The notes under the pieces are model-generated. The model had not been told where the DNA came from. It saw only the letters and a program-made list of their open reading frames with translations, and did not search any database. 64,000 nucleotides of DNA. Origin: Spirodela intermedia (lineage: Eukaryota; Streptophyta; Magnoliopsida; Alismatales; Araceae). A program made the translations under genes and the position numbers. Numbering within the stretch: position 1 is the stretch's first letter; each line of letters opens with the position of its first letter. Below are positions 35,312 through 47,985 of the stretch, piece after piece. Location of the stretch: NCBI GenBank assembly GCA_902729315.2, contig LR746265.1, positions 7,632,892 to 7,696,891 of the forward strand, given 5' to 3'.

Positions 35312-35340
35312 CCCTTCTCCACGTAAGACACGTGGAAGGG
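35312..35340. repeat. Inverted repeat containing a G-box
   Basis: CCCTTCTCCACGT and ACGTGGAAGGG flank AAGAC as near-perfect inverted arms. They create CACGTGG, a G-box/ABRE core. No gene start is evident nearby. Confidence 0.6.
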
Positions 35341-35749
35341 CGTGAGAGATTTCTTGACCCTGGGCTCGATACCCACCGTGATAGAGAGAGAGAGAGTACT
35401 AGAAGTCAAATCCTGATTTGACTATCCCGGTTTCCAAGCGCAAAGCGAGATGCATATTACCCAATACGGACGTGTAATATTTAAGGGATTATATGTATCA
35501 TAGAGTTTATTAAATTTCTATGAATGTATGATGGGGAACTTGGGTAAGCGAGAGCGAGGGAAGGGTCATTGAATGACAAGAAGCAAGAAGGTGGGAACTA
35601 TGAGAGAGAGAGGGAGAGAGAGATGTAGGTAGAGAAATACGTCCGTAGGAAGACGACGGGAGACTTGTAAAGAAAGACAGAAAGAGGTAGGTAGATAGAG
35701 TAAGCGGGAGAGAGCGTCATAAGAAAGGAGAGAGGGAGGGAAGGAGAGA

Positions 35750-35927
35750 GAGAGTATCTACGCGTTTTAGATAGATCAACGAGAGAGAGAGAGAGTAAAA
35801 GGGAGAGAGAGAGTGTGTACGCTTTAGATAGATCAAAGAGGAGAGTAAGGGAGGGAGAGAAAGAGAGAGAGAGTAAAAGGCAGAGCCGAGTGTGTACGTT
35901 TTAGATAGATCGAAGAGGGACCGAGAG

Positions 35928-35963
<36 letters not shown>

Positions 35964-36020
35964 AAGGGTGAGAGTGTGTACGTTTTAGATAGATCAAAGA
36001 GGGACCGAGAGAGAGAGAGA
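35750..36020. repeat. Minisatellite: four GA-linked units with a conserved core
   Basis: A core close to GTACGTTTTAGATAGATC followed by AAAGAGGGACCGAGAG occurs four times (cores at about 35758, 35817, 35896, 35977). The cores are separated by GA tracts of varying length. The first unit is the most diverged (CTACGCGTTTTAG). Confidence 0.85.
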
Positions 36021-36361
36021 TCATGGGCCATCATATTCTATCGTGATGCCGGCGAAATTTTATAGGGAATGTCATTTTTTAAATGTATGACATATTTGTG
36101 GGGTCTGCGTAAAACGTTAAAAGGTCCGACAGGACGTCGTTTTTTCTTGATAGAATATCCAGCGATCTGGAGGCCCATAAATCATTTTTGCCCACCAAGT
36201 GACAGCCTCTTGCTTCAGTCTCTCGCTACGGTAAGGCGTACTCTTCGGATCCACGAGACAGATTCTCATCCCTCTTCCTCCTCTGCCCTCTCTCTCTCTC
36301 TCTCTCGCTAGCTATACATATATATATATATATATATATTTATTTCCCTCTCTTCTCTTTC

Positions 36362-36520
36362 TCTAGCTATCTCGCTAGGATACTGCGTAGTCATAAGATT
36401 CATGGGACTGCTCATCTCTCTCTCTCTCTCTCTCGCTCTTCTCCCCTAGCTATCTCGCTAGGATAATGAGTAGCATTGGGATTCATGTGACACCCCCCTG
36501 GCTCTCTCTCTCTTTTTCCC
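36362..36520. repeat. Tandem duplication of ~85 bp
   Basis: CTAGCTATCTCGCTAGGATA followed by (C/A)TG(C/A)GTAG and GATTCATG(G/T)GAC occurs at about 36362 and 36447, each trailed by a CT tract. CTAGCTATCTCGCTAG is itself a partial palindrome. Confidence 0.8.
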
Positions 36521-37168
36521 ATAGATTCCTAGGCCTGAGCCTCATGTGAGACCTCTACGTCTCTTAGCATCTCTCGAATGGAGGCATATGCTAGGGCGTC
36601 ATGCGGCAGCTCCATGCTATCTCTCTCTCTCTGTCGCTCTCTCTGTCGCGCTCTCTCTCTCTCTCTCTGCGTAGTCATTCTACGCATTCATTCGTGCATG
36701 TATCTGAGTGTCCGTGACTTGAAGCCGCAACTACTTTGGATCAGATGTATTACTCCTACCAGGTTCTCTTAAGCAACCAACGAGGATGGAATGGACAAGT
36801 GAATAAGAGAGAGAGAGAGAGAGCAGTGCACACTTCCTGTACTCTTCTCATTGATCCCTTCCCGCTTTCTCTCTCTAAGGAGACACGTCCCAATCTTCTT
36901 TCCCTTCACCGGGGGAGGTGGCCGTGTATCTCCTTCCTGTTAATGAGGGCTGTTTATGCCTTCTTGCCCATATCTCCGAATAGAAAACTTTTCTCTCTCC
37001 AAGAAAATACGCCTCTAGCTTAAAGAAAATGAGAAGATTTTACCTTGAAGAGGGGCATAAACCCCCCAATTTGCTGTTCGGCAGCCAACTTAACATTTGT
37101 AATTAGCATAAAATGCCTTTGATGATATCACATCTCTCTAACCCTCTCCGATCCTCACATTGACTCTC

Positions 37169-37214
<46 letters not shown>

Positions 37215-37700
37215 AATTCCCGGAAGAAACTCTAGCTCTATAATGGTTTTCTATCACATTGAAGCTGAGGATCGAGGGCGGGTGCTATTTCTCAGAGCCA
37301 TTGTCCTTCAATTCCTCCATTGATGAAATGGAAGGAAAGTTTTCTAGAGTGATGAAGGCACATTGCTGAGCATGATCCAGCCTCTCTCTCTCTCTCTCTG
37401 ACAACGATAGACAGAGAGGAATCTCTCTGATCAATTGAATGGAGGATTTTTGGATCCTGGACCTCCCAACTTCCCCTCTTGAGTGAAAAAGCGGGACTTT
37501 TTCCTTTCCTGTGGTCCCGAGAAATGTCTGTTCTGGGGCATGCGGCCTGTGAGCATCTCTCTCTATCTCTCCCCTTTCCCCTCTCTCTCCTCTCTCTGAT
37601 GCCCACGGTTCTCTCCCAGTTCTCAGACAAAAGTGGTCCGAGGACGAACCCTAACGAACCCGTCGGAGAGGACGAAGAAGAAGAAGAAGAATACCCTCCC

Positions 37701-37755
<55 letters not shown>

Positions 37756-37848
37756 TGGCTGCAGACTAGACAGGTCCGAAAGACGGTCTCTCAATTCGAC
37801 CTCTGTGATTTCCGGAGCTGATTCCCTCCATAGGCGCATAGATACAAT

Positions 37849-37891
<43 letters not shown>

Positions 37892-38471
37892 GTCAGACAC
37901 GAGAATTTACTGAGCAGTTGACTCTACATAGCACATAATTTTTTAATATTTCTATATATATTAATTTTTTTTAGCAATTATGAATTTATTTACGCATGAA
38001 AGTCTTTATTAATAACATTATTATTAAAAGGAGGCCCGCCACAACGGGGGTTTCTATCTTGGCAGGTCAACGGGCTTCCATTGCAGATTTCACAGACCCC
38101 ACCAAAATCTTACACGTAAAAGGTAAACCCCTTAGCTAAAAAAAATGAGAGTCAATAGAGAGGGACTGCTTGCCACGTGGGTGATTGAAATTAGCCCCCG
38201 AAGAGAGAAAATGATTCTGTTCTCATGCTGAATTCGCCCTAATTCGGGCCGGCCCGGTATCACAACCGGGCTGGGCCCAAAAAAAGTATGAGCGGCTCAG
38301 TTCCCACAATGGGCCAGGAAAACGAGCCCAAATGAAAACCTGACAAAGATTGGACCAAGAAAGGGTGGGAATCAATTAGTGGAGAAGAACAAGCAGAAAG
38401 GACTCAGCTGAAGCCCTTTTGGTTTTCATCCAACGAGCACAAGGGAGCGGATTGCAGCCGTCCGATCAAGA

Positions 38472-41400
38472 TCAAGTGATTCTGATGAGAAGGACAACCA
38501 TGATGAAGATGCAGGTCATCAAGAAGATCCCGAGCCACGTGAAGCAGGACGTCTTGGTGCTCTGGGAGTAGATTGCCATGGCCCTGGCGTTGACCCGGCC
38601 CGTGCCAGCCAGGCTGTGCTCCACCGCCTTCTCAGTCGAGTCTAGTACCTGCCGGACCATCAAGCCGAATCCGAGAGCATCAGAGAAAGGTCAACTCTTC
38701 CGATTGACTGCTTGGTCAGCCCAGCCGGGCTGGGGTTGACTGAATATGACGACCCACAGATTTCATGGGACGATCACCGATGGGCAAGGATTTCTGATAT
38801 CAAGATTATTTAGAAAGAACTGATTTTTTTTATAAAAAAAGGTAGATTCGGGCTTCTCCAATTGATTGATTGGTCAACCCAGATTGAATCAGATGATCTG
38901 CCGAATCAGATAGATGATCCACAGAAAATGAAGCAGGATGGGGTTGACTGAATCAGACGACCCAATGAAAATGCAGCTGAATCAGACGGATCCACAGAAC
39001 CCACCAAGATCTCGTTGACCAATCTCGATGAGATTTCATGAGCTCACTTATGAGCTGGCCTGGAGATTCTGGTATCAAGATTATCCCGAAAGAACTGATT
39101 TTTAAGAAATTAAATAATTTGGGCATTTTCAGAAGGGATGATGAGGCCCAGTACCTTCTCGGTGTCCTGCAAGGACCTGTTCATGAGGAGGCTGTTCTCC
39201 TTGAGTTGCTGAGCCAGAACGACCATCTCGTCAGTCAAATCCTCTTGAAGCTTCCTGTTCAGCATAAATAGAAAATGGATGCTAATTATGCTTAAAATCA
39301 AATATTACTTGCAGAGGACTGAAATAGGACTAGAAGTCAACGGGGATAGGAAGACTCCTACTCCATTTCTATGGGAGGATCTTATCATAATAATGTAACC
39401 AAAAGTGTCGATTCAACTGGTGATGGGCTACAATTAGCCAGAACCCTTTGACCAAAGGTTGATTCGTAGTGAATGCTAGTCTAAACTTAGAAAATCCCAA
39501 ACAGCTCGGTCGGTTCTTGGCTAAACGGGCCCCCTTTGACCCGATGGGCCCAAATGAATTCTGTTCATCTCCTTCCTTCCTAAAGCTCAGATTGGAAAAC
39601 CCAGATGGAAAGTCAAACCGATTCATGCCGCCCATCTCTCCTTCCCTCTGATTCACCTGATCAGATCAATCCAGCCACCTGATTCAATCCGAAATGGGTC
39701 TTTTTCCCACTGCCCATATCCTTATTTTATTTCTATTTTCAAGGGAAAAAAAATATAATTATAGACAAATACCTATGTTTATCGATGTGGGCATGCCCTG
39801 CAGTATCAAGCCTCACTGGAGCCATCCGATTGCCTTCTGTGTTCTCATCTGCCCTCTCAACAACAGCTTCTGTTTGATGCCTGGGAAGTTCCATTTAATA
39901 TTTAAATGCAAACCGTTAAAAAAATTAAACGAATAAATAAATATTTATTTATTTACGAGATTTCTATTTATAAAAGTGGATTTCACTGACGTCAGTCTTC
40001 TTCTCAGCCCAGAAGAGGTTATTCTGTCAGGGTTGCTTGAGGGCTCCTCTTGAACGATTTCCACAGGCTCAAGCTCTTGAGGCTGACCACATGAATTAAT
40101 TCCCAGCGAGGTAAATTAACAGCATTAAAAATTTCAATAAGCTGCTATATTTGGACGTTAATTTCCAAAGCATCCGTTAATTGCCATGCAGGGGGCTTGA
40201 AATTTCTCTCAAAAATATAATTTTTCGGGGAAAGAATTGTTTTAAATGACGACAAGAATGGAAATTAATAACAAGTACCAGAGGAGCAATCAGCTCTAAT
40301 GCAAGAGCTTCAATCTTCTCTGAATATTCATTCAACTTTGCCTTGGAAACGCTGTAATCATACATTCAAATAAATCCCTGTTATATAATGGAAAATTGTA
40401 ATAAATATTTTTCAAGAGAAATTATAAATATTAATGTTGCAGAATATAATATTCTCAAAATAAATATCACATAAAAATTAGATCGGGGACTGCTGACCAT
40501 AAGAATTTTCGCTTTTAACTGACATTTTAAGTGCATATCTATAATAGTCAATAAGGCAATATTCTAGGTTTTCCGATTTAACACCATATTCGAATACCAA
40601 AAATGGGCTTACCCTAATGGGCCCACATTCTAAATGGCAGACTAACACCCTAATAGGCTGGGAGCTCAGGCTCTTCATTGAGCCCCGGCTGGGCTTGGGC
40701 TCATATTTTTAAAAATTAGAGCCCATTAGTGGCAACTGGCTGTCCTTGCTTGGGAACTGGTCTATAAAATGAGTAAGGCAATGAATTGTTTTCCTTAGTT
40801 TTCATCCCTATTCTAGGAACAAGAACGTAGAAAAGGTAGGATGGGCAGTGGTGTTTAATGCAAATTCAAGATAAAAAAAATATTAAAAAAAGAAAATTAT
40901 AACAGGTGATGAAAAAATTTAAAGACCATATGAACCTCGTCAGTCCTTCTGGCGTTGTCTCCGCGCCCAATTCCTCCAGAAGTTCTCGCAACTTGGCAAC
41001 ATACTGCGTGTTCATGCACAAAGCTAGAGTGAGAAAAAGAAGGCACATCCAATAAAAAATGTTCACTGAGGGGTAATAAAAAGGGGAAAAAAAAAAAAAA
41101 CAGATTCAGCCACTTGCAATCCCGAATGATCAGACCCATTTATCCATACATTTTTTTTATAGGTAACTTTGTGATTACCTTCAAGACTCTTTATTTTCTT
41201 TTATTACTGTGAGATGAACCAACATTGTGCCTAATATGAACAGATCTTAAAAGCATCTGTGAGAAAGAGTGAAGAAGACTATACAATTTCTACTCTGAAA
41301 GAACAGAGGCATTCAACTAGTCCACTGTTATGGCCCCATTACTGACATATAGAAGGCATAAGAGGGGGACATGTGGACAACGTGTGAGGACCATAAATAA

Positions 41401-42816
41401 ACCTCGGGGGGTAATATCAAGGGGAGAACAGTTCGGAACTAAGAAAGGCAGGGGAATCCTCTCGAATTAATTCCGCACCCTTTTACTCTTCTTTCCTTCT
41501 TTCGTTTCTTGTACTTCGATAGAACTGTCATCCTTGACGTTCTATCTCAACAAAATTGTCCCGAGTTTGTGAATTCATACAATTGTTTCTCTCCTAATTC
41601 ACTCAGATCCGATCCTTCCAAAAGGGATTGTATCACCCACCAAATCGCAGAGAAAAAAAATCCACTAAGTCTGCCAATAACCGGTTTGATTTGGATTTCC
41701 ATCGTCATGCTTCTGGGTCTCCTCCAATAGAAGCTCAAAGATACGAGAAGAAATGATGGGATAAATAAACCCTTCCATAAAAAACCATAACTTTGTGTTC
41801 TTTAATTCCCCAAAGAATGAAAAAAACGGAGGGACTATGTAATTGAAGTTGAAACCAACCCTGAAATCTAGCCATCCCTATCAAAAAATCCAAGAAAACT
41901 CCATCATGCTCATAAATGTAGTGTTGAATAAAGAGGTTCTTTTCACAGCAAGTTTATGGAAGAAATGAAAAGATGATCAAGAGAGCATGCTTAGTTAATA
42001 ACTTAAACGGCGAAAAAAATACCAAAAGAAGAAAGACAAAACAGATAATTTTTTTGAAATAATACTGTCCAGGAAAATGGACGAAATTGAAATGTCTCTC
42101 ATACGATGTTATTGACAAGTCATAAAATTATAACTTTGTGGATTTCATCGATAGTAATTTGAGGATGAGAATTTGAACGAAGCATTTAAGGTACACATAT
42201 GTTCTTCGTGCTCCTTTAATGGATATGAATATATGTGGATGAATTACCTTTTTATTTCCATTCAATGAATTTAAGATAGTCATAAAACACCATACTCACA
42301 GATATAAAAAGCTAAATTTAGTGGGTCCCCACGCATGCTCTCTTTTCGCCAAAATGTGAGTGGCCATCACGAAATTTGGCTATGGTGTTCCCAAGACAAC
42401 ATGATTGTTACTTGCTACAGGTACAAGAATCTAGTGTAGTAGTGTTTCACTAGTGTTTTATCTGGTTTAGGTAACAATCATATAACTACACATCTGGTAG
42501 GGTTAATGTCAAAGAAACACCAGATTAAACAAAAATTCAACTGTTTCATGCGGATCCTGGACCTAGTGAAGTTAATCTATTTTTTCTTAAAATTTTCTTG
42601 CATGCTATAAAATAAAATATATAATGAAGATATGTCTACAAGTTATATGACAAACATGAACTATAAAAAGAAAAAAGTTCATCAAGCAACTCAAACAAGA
42701 AAAATAGAAATGGCATCGATTTTGTGACTCACCTGTATCAATTTTGCCTGATTTTGTTGGTGCGGTGAAGCAACAAGCAACCTTCGTAAGTTGACCTCAG
42801 TCTTACTAATTCCCAT
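38472..42816 (-). CDS. USE1: USE1-like SNARE (Golgi-to-ER retrograde transport)
   Basis: USE1 is a tail-anchored ER SNARE that works with SEC20, SYP81/Ufe1 and SEC22 in retrograde fusion. Seven exons join in frame: 42816-42733, 41003-40936, 40351-40279, 40082-39991, 39880-39773, 39254-39155, 38648-38472, giving 233 aa, the plant family length. N-terminus [20 protein letters not shown], then a coiled region ([25 protein letters not shown]), and a variable acidic linker ([19 protein letters not shown]). The SNARE motif runs from [18 protein letters not shown] through [12 protein letters not shown] and [19 protein letters not shown]. The C-terminal anchor is [20 protein letters not shown], ending RIT. 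A 506-bp intron between the last two exons carries an internal duplication. No damage is seen. Confidence 0.93.
38757..39115. repeat. Duplicated segment within a USE1-like intron
   Basis: Two stretches about 270 bp apart match: AGATTTCATG..., TATCAAGATTAT, and GAAAGAACTGATTTTT (about 38757-38835 and 39030-39110). Between them are repeated GTTGACTGAAT and GACGACCCA blocks. It lies wholly within the last intron and leaves splice sites intact. Confidence 0.65.
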
Positions 42817-42825
42817 GTCCAAAAC

Positions 42826-44645
42826 CTACGATGATTAGACGAAGTAAGGGCTCCAAAATGAACCGTCCACAAGATACATCTTTGACTATGATTTGAATGA
42901 CAACCAAGAGACACAAGTATAAAATATTAGTCCCAAATGCAGCATCCACGACTTATGATCACAGATTCATCACAGGAAGCTAGTGAAAGAAAGTCAAGGC
43001 AGACTTTGCATTCACCTGACGCATGAACCATTTGTATCAAGGATCGGGATTTAACAACATGAACAAAGTTTTCAAATGCTCGAATGGGGAAACACAGTGA
43101 AATTCTCATCTCAGAGACAAGGTAGGCATATGTCAACACACATGAGGTTGAAGGCCTCAATGATCCAAACTGAATTTCTGGTTACAAACCCTCATAATTC
43201 TTATCCAACTGAACTTCCTGTCTTCATCTCTCTCTATACCTATAAAGAAGAGGTCATGGCATGGACCTCAGGCTGTGATGATAGGTTCTGGAGATTTCAG
43301 CAAAACATGGTGAGGAGAGAGCATCAGGCAGGCTTAAAAATCAAGCATGTCGGGTACCTAAACAGCACATTCTGTGCTTCACAGAGAAATAAGAAAATGA
43401 ACCCAGAAGAAAGGATGGAGAGGAAGGGAAATAAGAAAAACGTTTTCTAAATTTCAAAAGGGTCATTAATGTTCTGCAAAGGAAAATTTCATTCCAAGAG
43501 AACCAATCACTCTTGAACTAATTAAAAAATTCTAGAAAAGGAGGCAATTGTCGAGCAAGGGGCAGGGGATTGACATGTTGGAAAGCATCCCATTTGCAGA
43601 GAGAGGAGTCAAAAGAGGTCGATCTAATGCATTCATGTGGAATCTAATCGTGGGATTCTCCTTGGTGTCGTCTGTCTGCTGAATGTTTGGACGGAATTTT
43701 CACTTATTGGGGAAGGAGGCAGAGGTGGCAGGGTGATTGCATAGTCAAGGAGTTGACAGTACAGTCCAAGAATACCATAGAACAGAAGGAGGATAAAAAA
43801 ATAGTAGAAGTTCACAAAGGTCCCAAGTCTTGTCCTTTGCTGATAGTCTAAAGAAATCCATATCAGCCAAGGAATTTAGGCTAGAATGGAGTGAAATCAG
43901 GGGAATATGTCTCACCACGAATAATATCGACGGGAAAAAAATTCCTCTCCGAGGAAGTATCGACAGGGCCACCACCTTTATTAAGACTGTGACTCGCCTA
44001 GAGAAGGTAAGAGGACCGGGCGAAATGAATCATTGAACCCAATGGGAGATGCTCGTCTCATTGCTCTGTGCACAACAGTGAACACACAACCGGGTATCAT
44101 AATAAAACCAAGGTACAGTTACGAACTAATAGCAGAATATATCTCCATACTCGTCACCAATCACATCAGTAAATCAAGAAGTAAATTAAATCTCATGCCA
44201 TCATCATCATCGTCATCATCGCCTAGAGTCTGGTTTCCGGAACAAAAACAGTAAGGCTACTCTGGCCAATCCAACATAAGAGCAATTCCACCCCTGCTTC
44301 CCTCTGAGCACTACCCATACCCCTCGGTTATTTGATTGTTAATTTTCATGTAATAATAAGACGTTGTAATCCAATCTGAACCTCTGATTGCGGTGCCATC
44401 AGAGATCGAAGGTCTGTCCCCTTCTCAGATGTCACCTAGTTCTACCCTCCTCTGCTTCAAAGTTATCATATCTCCGACTTCAACTTCTTCAGTACCATCT
44501 TCCACTTCAGTTTGCATCTGTCCCTCAAGGACGGTGGACTCGGGAGAATCCGCAGAGGCCCCGATGCCTTCCCTGATATCTCCGTTTCGGAAAAATAAGG
44601 GAGAAAAGAGGAGAAAAGGAGGAAGGAGAGGAAGAAGAGGCGTAC
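42826..44645 (-). other. Probable leader intron of the USE1-like gene
   Basis: An acceptor CATCGTAG precedes the sequence that carries the USE1 start codon (exon from 42825). The best upstream donor with a GC-rich, leader-like exon is CAG/GTACGC, with exon end at 44646. Frames inside the interval (for example 43076-43450, plus) lack recognisable features and I treat them as non-coding. Confidence 0.35.
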
Positions 44646-44760
44646 CTGTTCGCTCGGAACATCCGGTGATGTCGCCGCTCCTCCTCGCGGGGGACCAGGA
44701 AGAAGCGGAAGGGGGAGGGGGCTCTCTGTCTCTGTCTCTGTCTCCCTCTTCTCTCTAGAA
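44646..44760 (-). other. Candidate 5'-leader exon of the USE1-like gene
   Basis: This is GC-rich sequence on the minus strand ending in the donor CAG/GTACGC. It contains an ATG whose frame (MFRAN...) would not continue in the USE1 frame after splicing, so it would act as an upstream ORF. It is inferred only from splice-site quality and composition. Confidence 0.3.
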
Positions 44761-44932
44761 GTAAAATCTTTCAGTGGTCAGCATATTGACAACCGATCTA
44801 AGCCCAGGCTCTCATTACCCGGTATGGGCTCGGGGCCCAGGAGGGATAAATGGTCGTAAAATGCGCTTCGGCAGAAAGCCCATGAAATCTGGGCCCATCC
44901 CGAAGAACTTTCAAGTATATAGTTTTTGGGAT

Positions 44933-44934
<2 letters not shown>

Positions 44935-44973
<39 letters not shown>
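44935..44973. repeat. (CT)n microsatellite
   Basis: About 19 CT units followed by CTATCTATCTA. Similar CT/TATC tracts precede the related copies near 47082 and 48630, so the tract appears to be part of the duplicated unit. Confidence 0.9.
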
Positions 44974-44978
<5 letters not shown>

Positions 44979-45262
44979 ATCTATCTATATTGTGAATGTT
45001 CTGAACTGAAAGTAGTTTCGTCTGCTGGAAAGACGGAAGGAGTTGAATGGACGTCAGATCTTAACAGACACAATCAGAGGAATGTAGGAGATGACATAAA
45101 CTATCTCCGCCTGAGCAGCAGCCTGAAAAAAGGCTTCGATCTGTACAGTAGGCCGCATGCTTTCCGCGGAAATAAGGGGGAAAAAAGGAGGACAGAGAAG
45201 AGGGAGAAGAATGAAGTAGACTAGCTAGATCAGGACGCGAGAGAGGATCTCCAACACCTTCT

Positions 45263-45818
45263 TCATCTTGCCTTTATCGTACGGCTCAGAATCTCATGAT
45301 CCATGGAACGGAAGTCGGGAAGCCCATTCAACGACGAATTCCCTGCGTTGGTTGGGAAGGAGCAGAGGTTATCTTCCAGATTCCTAAAAAATCACAACCC
45401 CTCCTCATATCGAGAGACGGAGAGGGAAATAGAGAGCGAGAAGAGATGATCACCTTTTGATCCAGGAGCGCGCCACCGCCATTGCGGCCGCCAAGGAGAC
45501 TGATCTTCGAGGTTTCTTCCTCTTCACGGCGGCAGCATTCAGACGCGCCTCCTTGACCGCGGCGTCGTCTCCCTCCTCCGGTATTGGATCCAGCAGCGGC
45601 CGTCGCTCCTCCTCCGCTATCGGATCGAGCAGCGGCTGCCAGTCTGGCTCCTCCGCCCTGCGATGCCGCCACCATTCATCCACGCTCGTGCTGCTGCTCC
45701 TGCTACTCGGATGCCTATACACAGCCGCCGTCTCCTCCTCCCTCGCTAGCGCCGCGTCCGCCCTCTGGCGCCTCACCTTGCTGTAACTGACTAATACCAA
45801 AAACCGCATCCCCTCCAT
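45263..45818 (-). CDS. Unrecognised 161-aa basic protein; intact member of a local tandem family
   Basis: Two exons, 45818-45454 and 45383-45263, join in frame (AAAAG/GTGATC to TTTTTAG/GAATC). Start MEGMRFLVLVSYSKVRRQR; stop TGA 45265-45263. Residues of about 48-52 read DEWWR, followed by EPDWQPLLDPIAEE and a second, similar RRPLLDPIPEE. Then comes a basic block AAAVKRKKPRRS, an Ala-rich helix SLAAAMAVARSWIKR, and a C-terminal part with LPDFRSMDHEILSRTIKAR. There is no signal peptide or clear membrane span. The KRKKPRR block suggests a nuclear or nucleic-acid role, but that is only inference. I do not know the family. A TATA box lies upstream. Two frame-broken relatives lie at 47.5-48.0 kb and 48.9-54.2 kb, which helped confirm the gene's extent. 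Confidence 0.7.
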
Positions 45819-45879
45819 TCTCTCTCTACTCTCTCTTCGTCGCTATGAGTCGATGAAGAACGTACCGTCTCCCCGGCTG

Positions 45880-45887
45880 TATTTATA
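45880..45887 (-). promoter_or_regulatory. TATA box of the 161-aa protein gene
   Basis: TATAAATA on the minus strand, about 62 bp above the ATG at 45818, within AGCCTATAAATACAGCC. The same context is kept at 54290-54297 in front of the decayed copy. Confidence 0.65.
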
Positions 45888-46089
45888 GGCTCCAGCCAGA
45901 CGAGAGGCCTTCCCAGTTTCCCAGATTGCCCCCGATCGTAAAAATAAATGGAGGACATAATTGGAGTTCCAACCTTACAACATCCGGAAAAGCGCGGGAA
46001 GAATTAAATAAAATATAAAAAACTTTTCTTCTTTTTATATTAATCAAAATGTAACGACGTAAATTAGAAAACGGGTCACGCAAAGTCTG

Positions 46090-46700
46090 GAGATATTTTT
46101 CATACTATGAAATCTCCATTTACCCTTTTATGCTTTTCCTCTTAATAACTTTTATGAGAAACTTCATAGGTCTCTCTCTCTCTCTCTCTCTTTATCTCAT
46201 TCTTAGAATTCAAAAGAGTAATGGATTTCTTGTGACCCAATGTGTGAGAGACTTTCTTATTTAAGAATCTAAAATCAAGTAAGAGTACTTAATTACATAT
46301 AATGTATCTATAAATGGCAGACACAAGGTTATTTATGGGGTTGACAAATCCTTATCAAGTTGATAAGTTCTAGATGTATGCATTGATGCTTAACAATAAC
46401 ACATATTGGATGTCTGAACTCTAAATGCTCATGTTGTATTGATATTGAACTCTAAATAGATACTGAGCCTAAGTGCTCTAATTGCAAGAGGGCATCTTTT
46501 GTCATTAAACAATGTTCATAGGCTTGAAATGCTTCTTATATTTTTCACATAAAGTCTACCCATAAATCGATAAGAAGTCAGGTTTGACCTTTTGTCTATA
46601 GATGCCATTAGAGTAGTGACCATGCAGCATCTATTTACTATACTTCTAATTGAAGAGCAACTGAAAGTAATATTCTAATATGAGACTTCATGAGGTAAAA
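46090..46700. repeat. Flank of the tandem unit, repeated at ~54730-55340
   Basis: The order GAGAAACTTCATAG, CT tract, TCATTCTTAGAATTCAAAA, GATTTCTTGTG, CCAATGTGTGAG, GAGTACTTAATT and ATAAATGGCAG recurs at about 54740-54960. Later landmarks also recur: AACAATAACACAT, GGATGTCT, GGCTTGAA, CACAAAGTCT. The duplication therefore includes about 700 bp upstream of the gene, not only the gene. Confidence 0.8.
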
Positions 46701-47539
46701 TATGAGTATCATAGTTTACTATATATACCAGATATCAATGATGATAAAGTCCTTTGCTCCCAATGCCATGGCGTCATGTGTCTACCTACATAACACTCGT
46801 GTGATGTGCCATTCCCCATTTTGTCACTACTTCGTGTGTTCACATGCTCCACAAGACCTTGTCGGTGCTGATAGTGTTGTTCTACTCTTAGGCAGATGCT
46901 CCAACACTTTCACATTCTCCCCTTTTCATGCTCAGGTCCCTTGTGTAGGGGTTGTCACACCATGCTCTCAAGACCAAGTGTAGGCCTAGGACTCAACATG
47001 AATAAATAGTCATAAATGGTCATGACTTGGTATGAAACTTGGTCCCAACCTAAATAAAATGCTCATAATTGTTTTATGTGGGCTCTCTCTCTCTCTCTCT
47101 CTCTCTATGTGTGTATATACATATACACATTTTTTCTCCCATGCATTTTATAAGAAATATAAGAATTCTAGTTTCCAAGTTACATGAGAAAAGAAATAAA
47201 TTATCTAAATGATCATCAATGATGCATATTCTCATTAGTGAGACTTCCAAATCTTTTGAAATGAAAATGATGCTATCAATTATGGTTCCCAAATTTTTTG
47301 TTGTACAAACAACAAGAGGAGTTGAATAAATGTAAGATCTTAGATGACAAATGAAAATATAGGAGGTGACATAAACAATTTTCGCTTGAGCAGTAGCCTG
47401 ATTTGCCTTAACTTGTATGGGAGGCCACATGTGAGGCAGAAATAAAAGGACAAAAGAATAACAAATAAGAAGGAAAAGAATGAAGGAAGCTGAATCATGA
47501 CTCAAGAGAGGATCGCCATCACTCCTTCTGGTCAACAAC

Positions 47540-47673
47540 TTGTATGCCACTTTCTTCATCTTACCTTTACTTCACGACTCAAAATGTGATGCTAATTCAA
47601 CACCTATCTCCATGTGTTGGTTGTGGAGAAGAAAACATAAGAGATCATTATTGAGATCTATGGAAATCCTAAT

Positions 47674-47712
<39 letters not shown>

Positions 47713-47985
47713 GGTAAATAGAGAGAAGAGATAATCATCTTCTAAATTATGAGCATGTGGCAGCCATTGCAAGTGCCAAGGAAATGTATCTCCTAGGATT
47801 TTTTTTCTTTACAATAGTAGCATTCAGATTCACCTCCTTAGCATTGGACTCATCTCCCTTCTCTGATATTAGAATTAGTAGTGGCTGCCAATCTAGCTTC
47901 ACCCTTAATGGCATTGTTATTCATTTGCCCCCCCTCTTAGCATTTCGCCTAGCTTTATAGTTCCAACAATCTCTACTATAATCCT
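47540..47985 (-). pseudogene. Decayed copy B of the 161-aa protein gene
   Basis: The minus strand resembles the gene at 45263-45818. Matches include the region around GCAAGTGCCAAGGAAATG (gene: GCGGCCGCCAAGGAGACT), the block of the KKPRR segment, and the 3' end with GTAAGATGAAGAAAGTG (gene: GCAAGATGAAGAAGGTG). Start codon and frame are lost, and many CpG sites have become TpG or CpA. A (GA)n tract was gained at 47679-47710. Confidence 0.75.

Larger units (their letters stand above)
31800..38471. other. Gene-free region with many micro- and minisatellites
   Basis: About 6.7 kb lies between the bHLH promoter and the 3' end of the USE1-like gene. Open frames here are short or made of simple repeats. 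Notable content is (CT)n at 32014-32064, TA/GA compound at 34129-34252, a G-box inverted repeat at 35312-35340, a minisatellite at 35750-36020, a short tandem duplication at 36362-36520, and CT tracts near 37165-37212 and 37704-37751. Confidence 0.5.

Noticed and set aside
44393-44758. Plus-strand 121-aa Ser-rich frame
   Set aside because: No domain; ends in CT-repeat translation and overlaps the likely USE1 leader on the other strand.
46702-46983. 93-aa plus-strand frame between tandem copies
   Set aside because: No recognisable motif, no splice or promoter context; likely chance frame in repeat-derived DNA.
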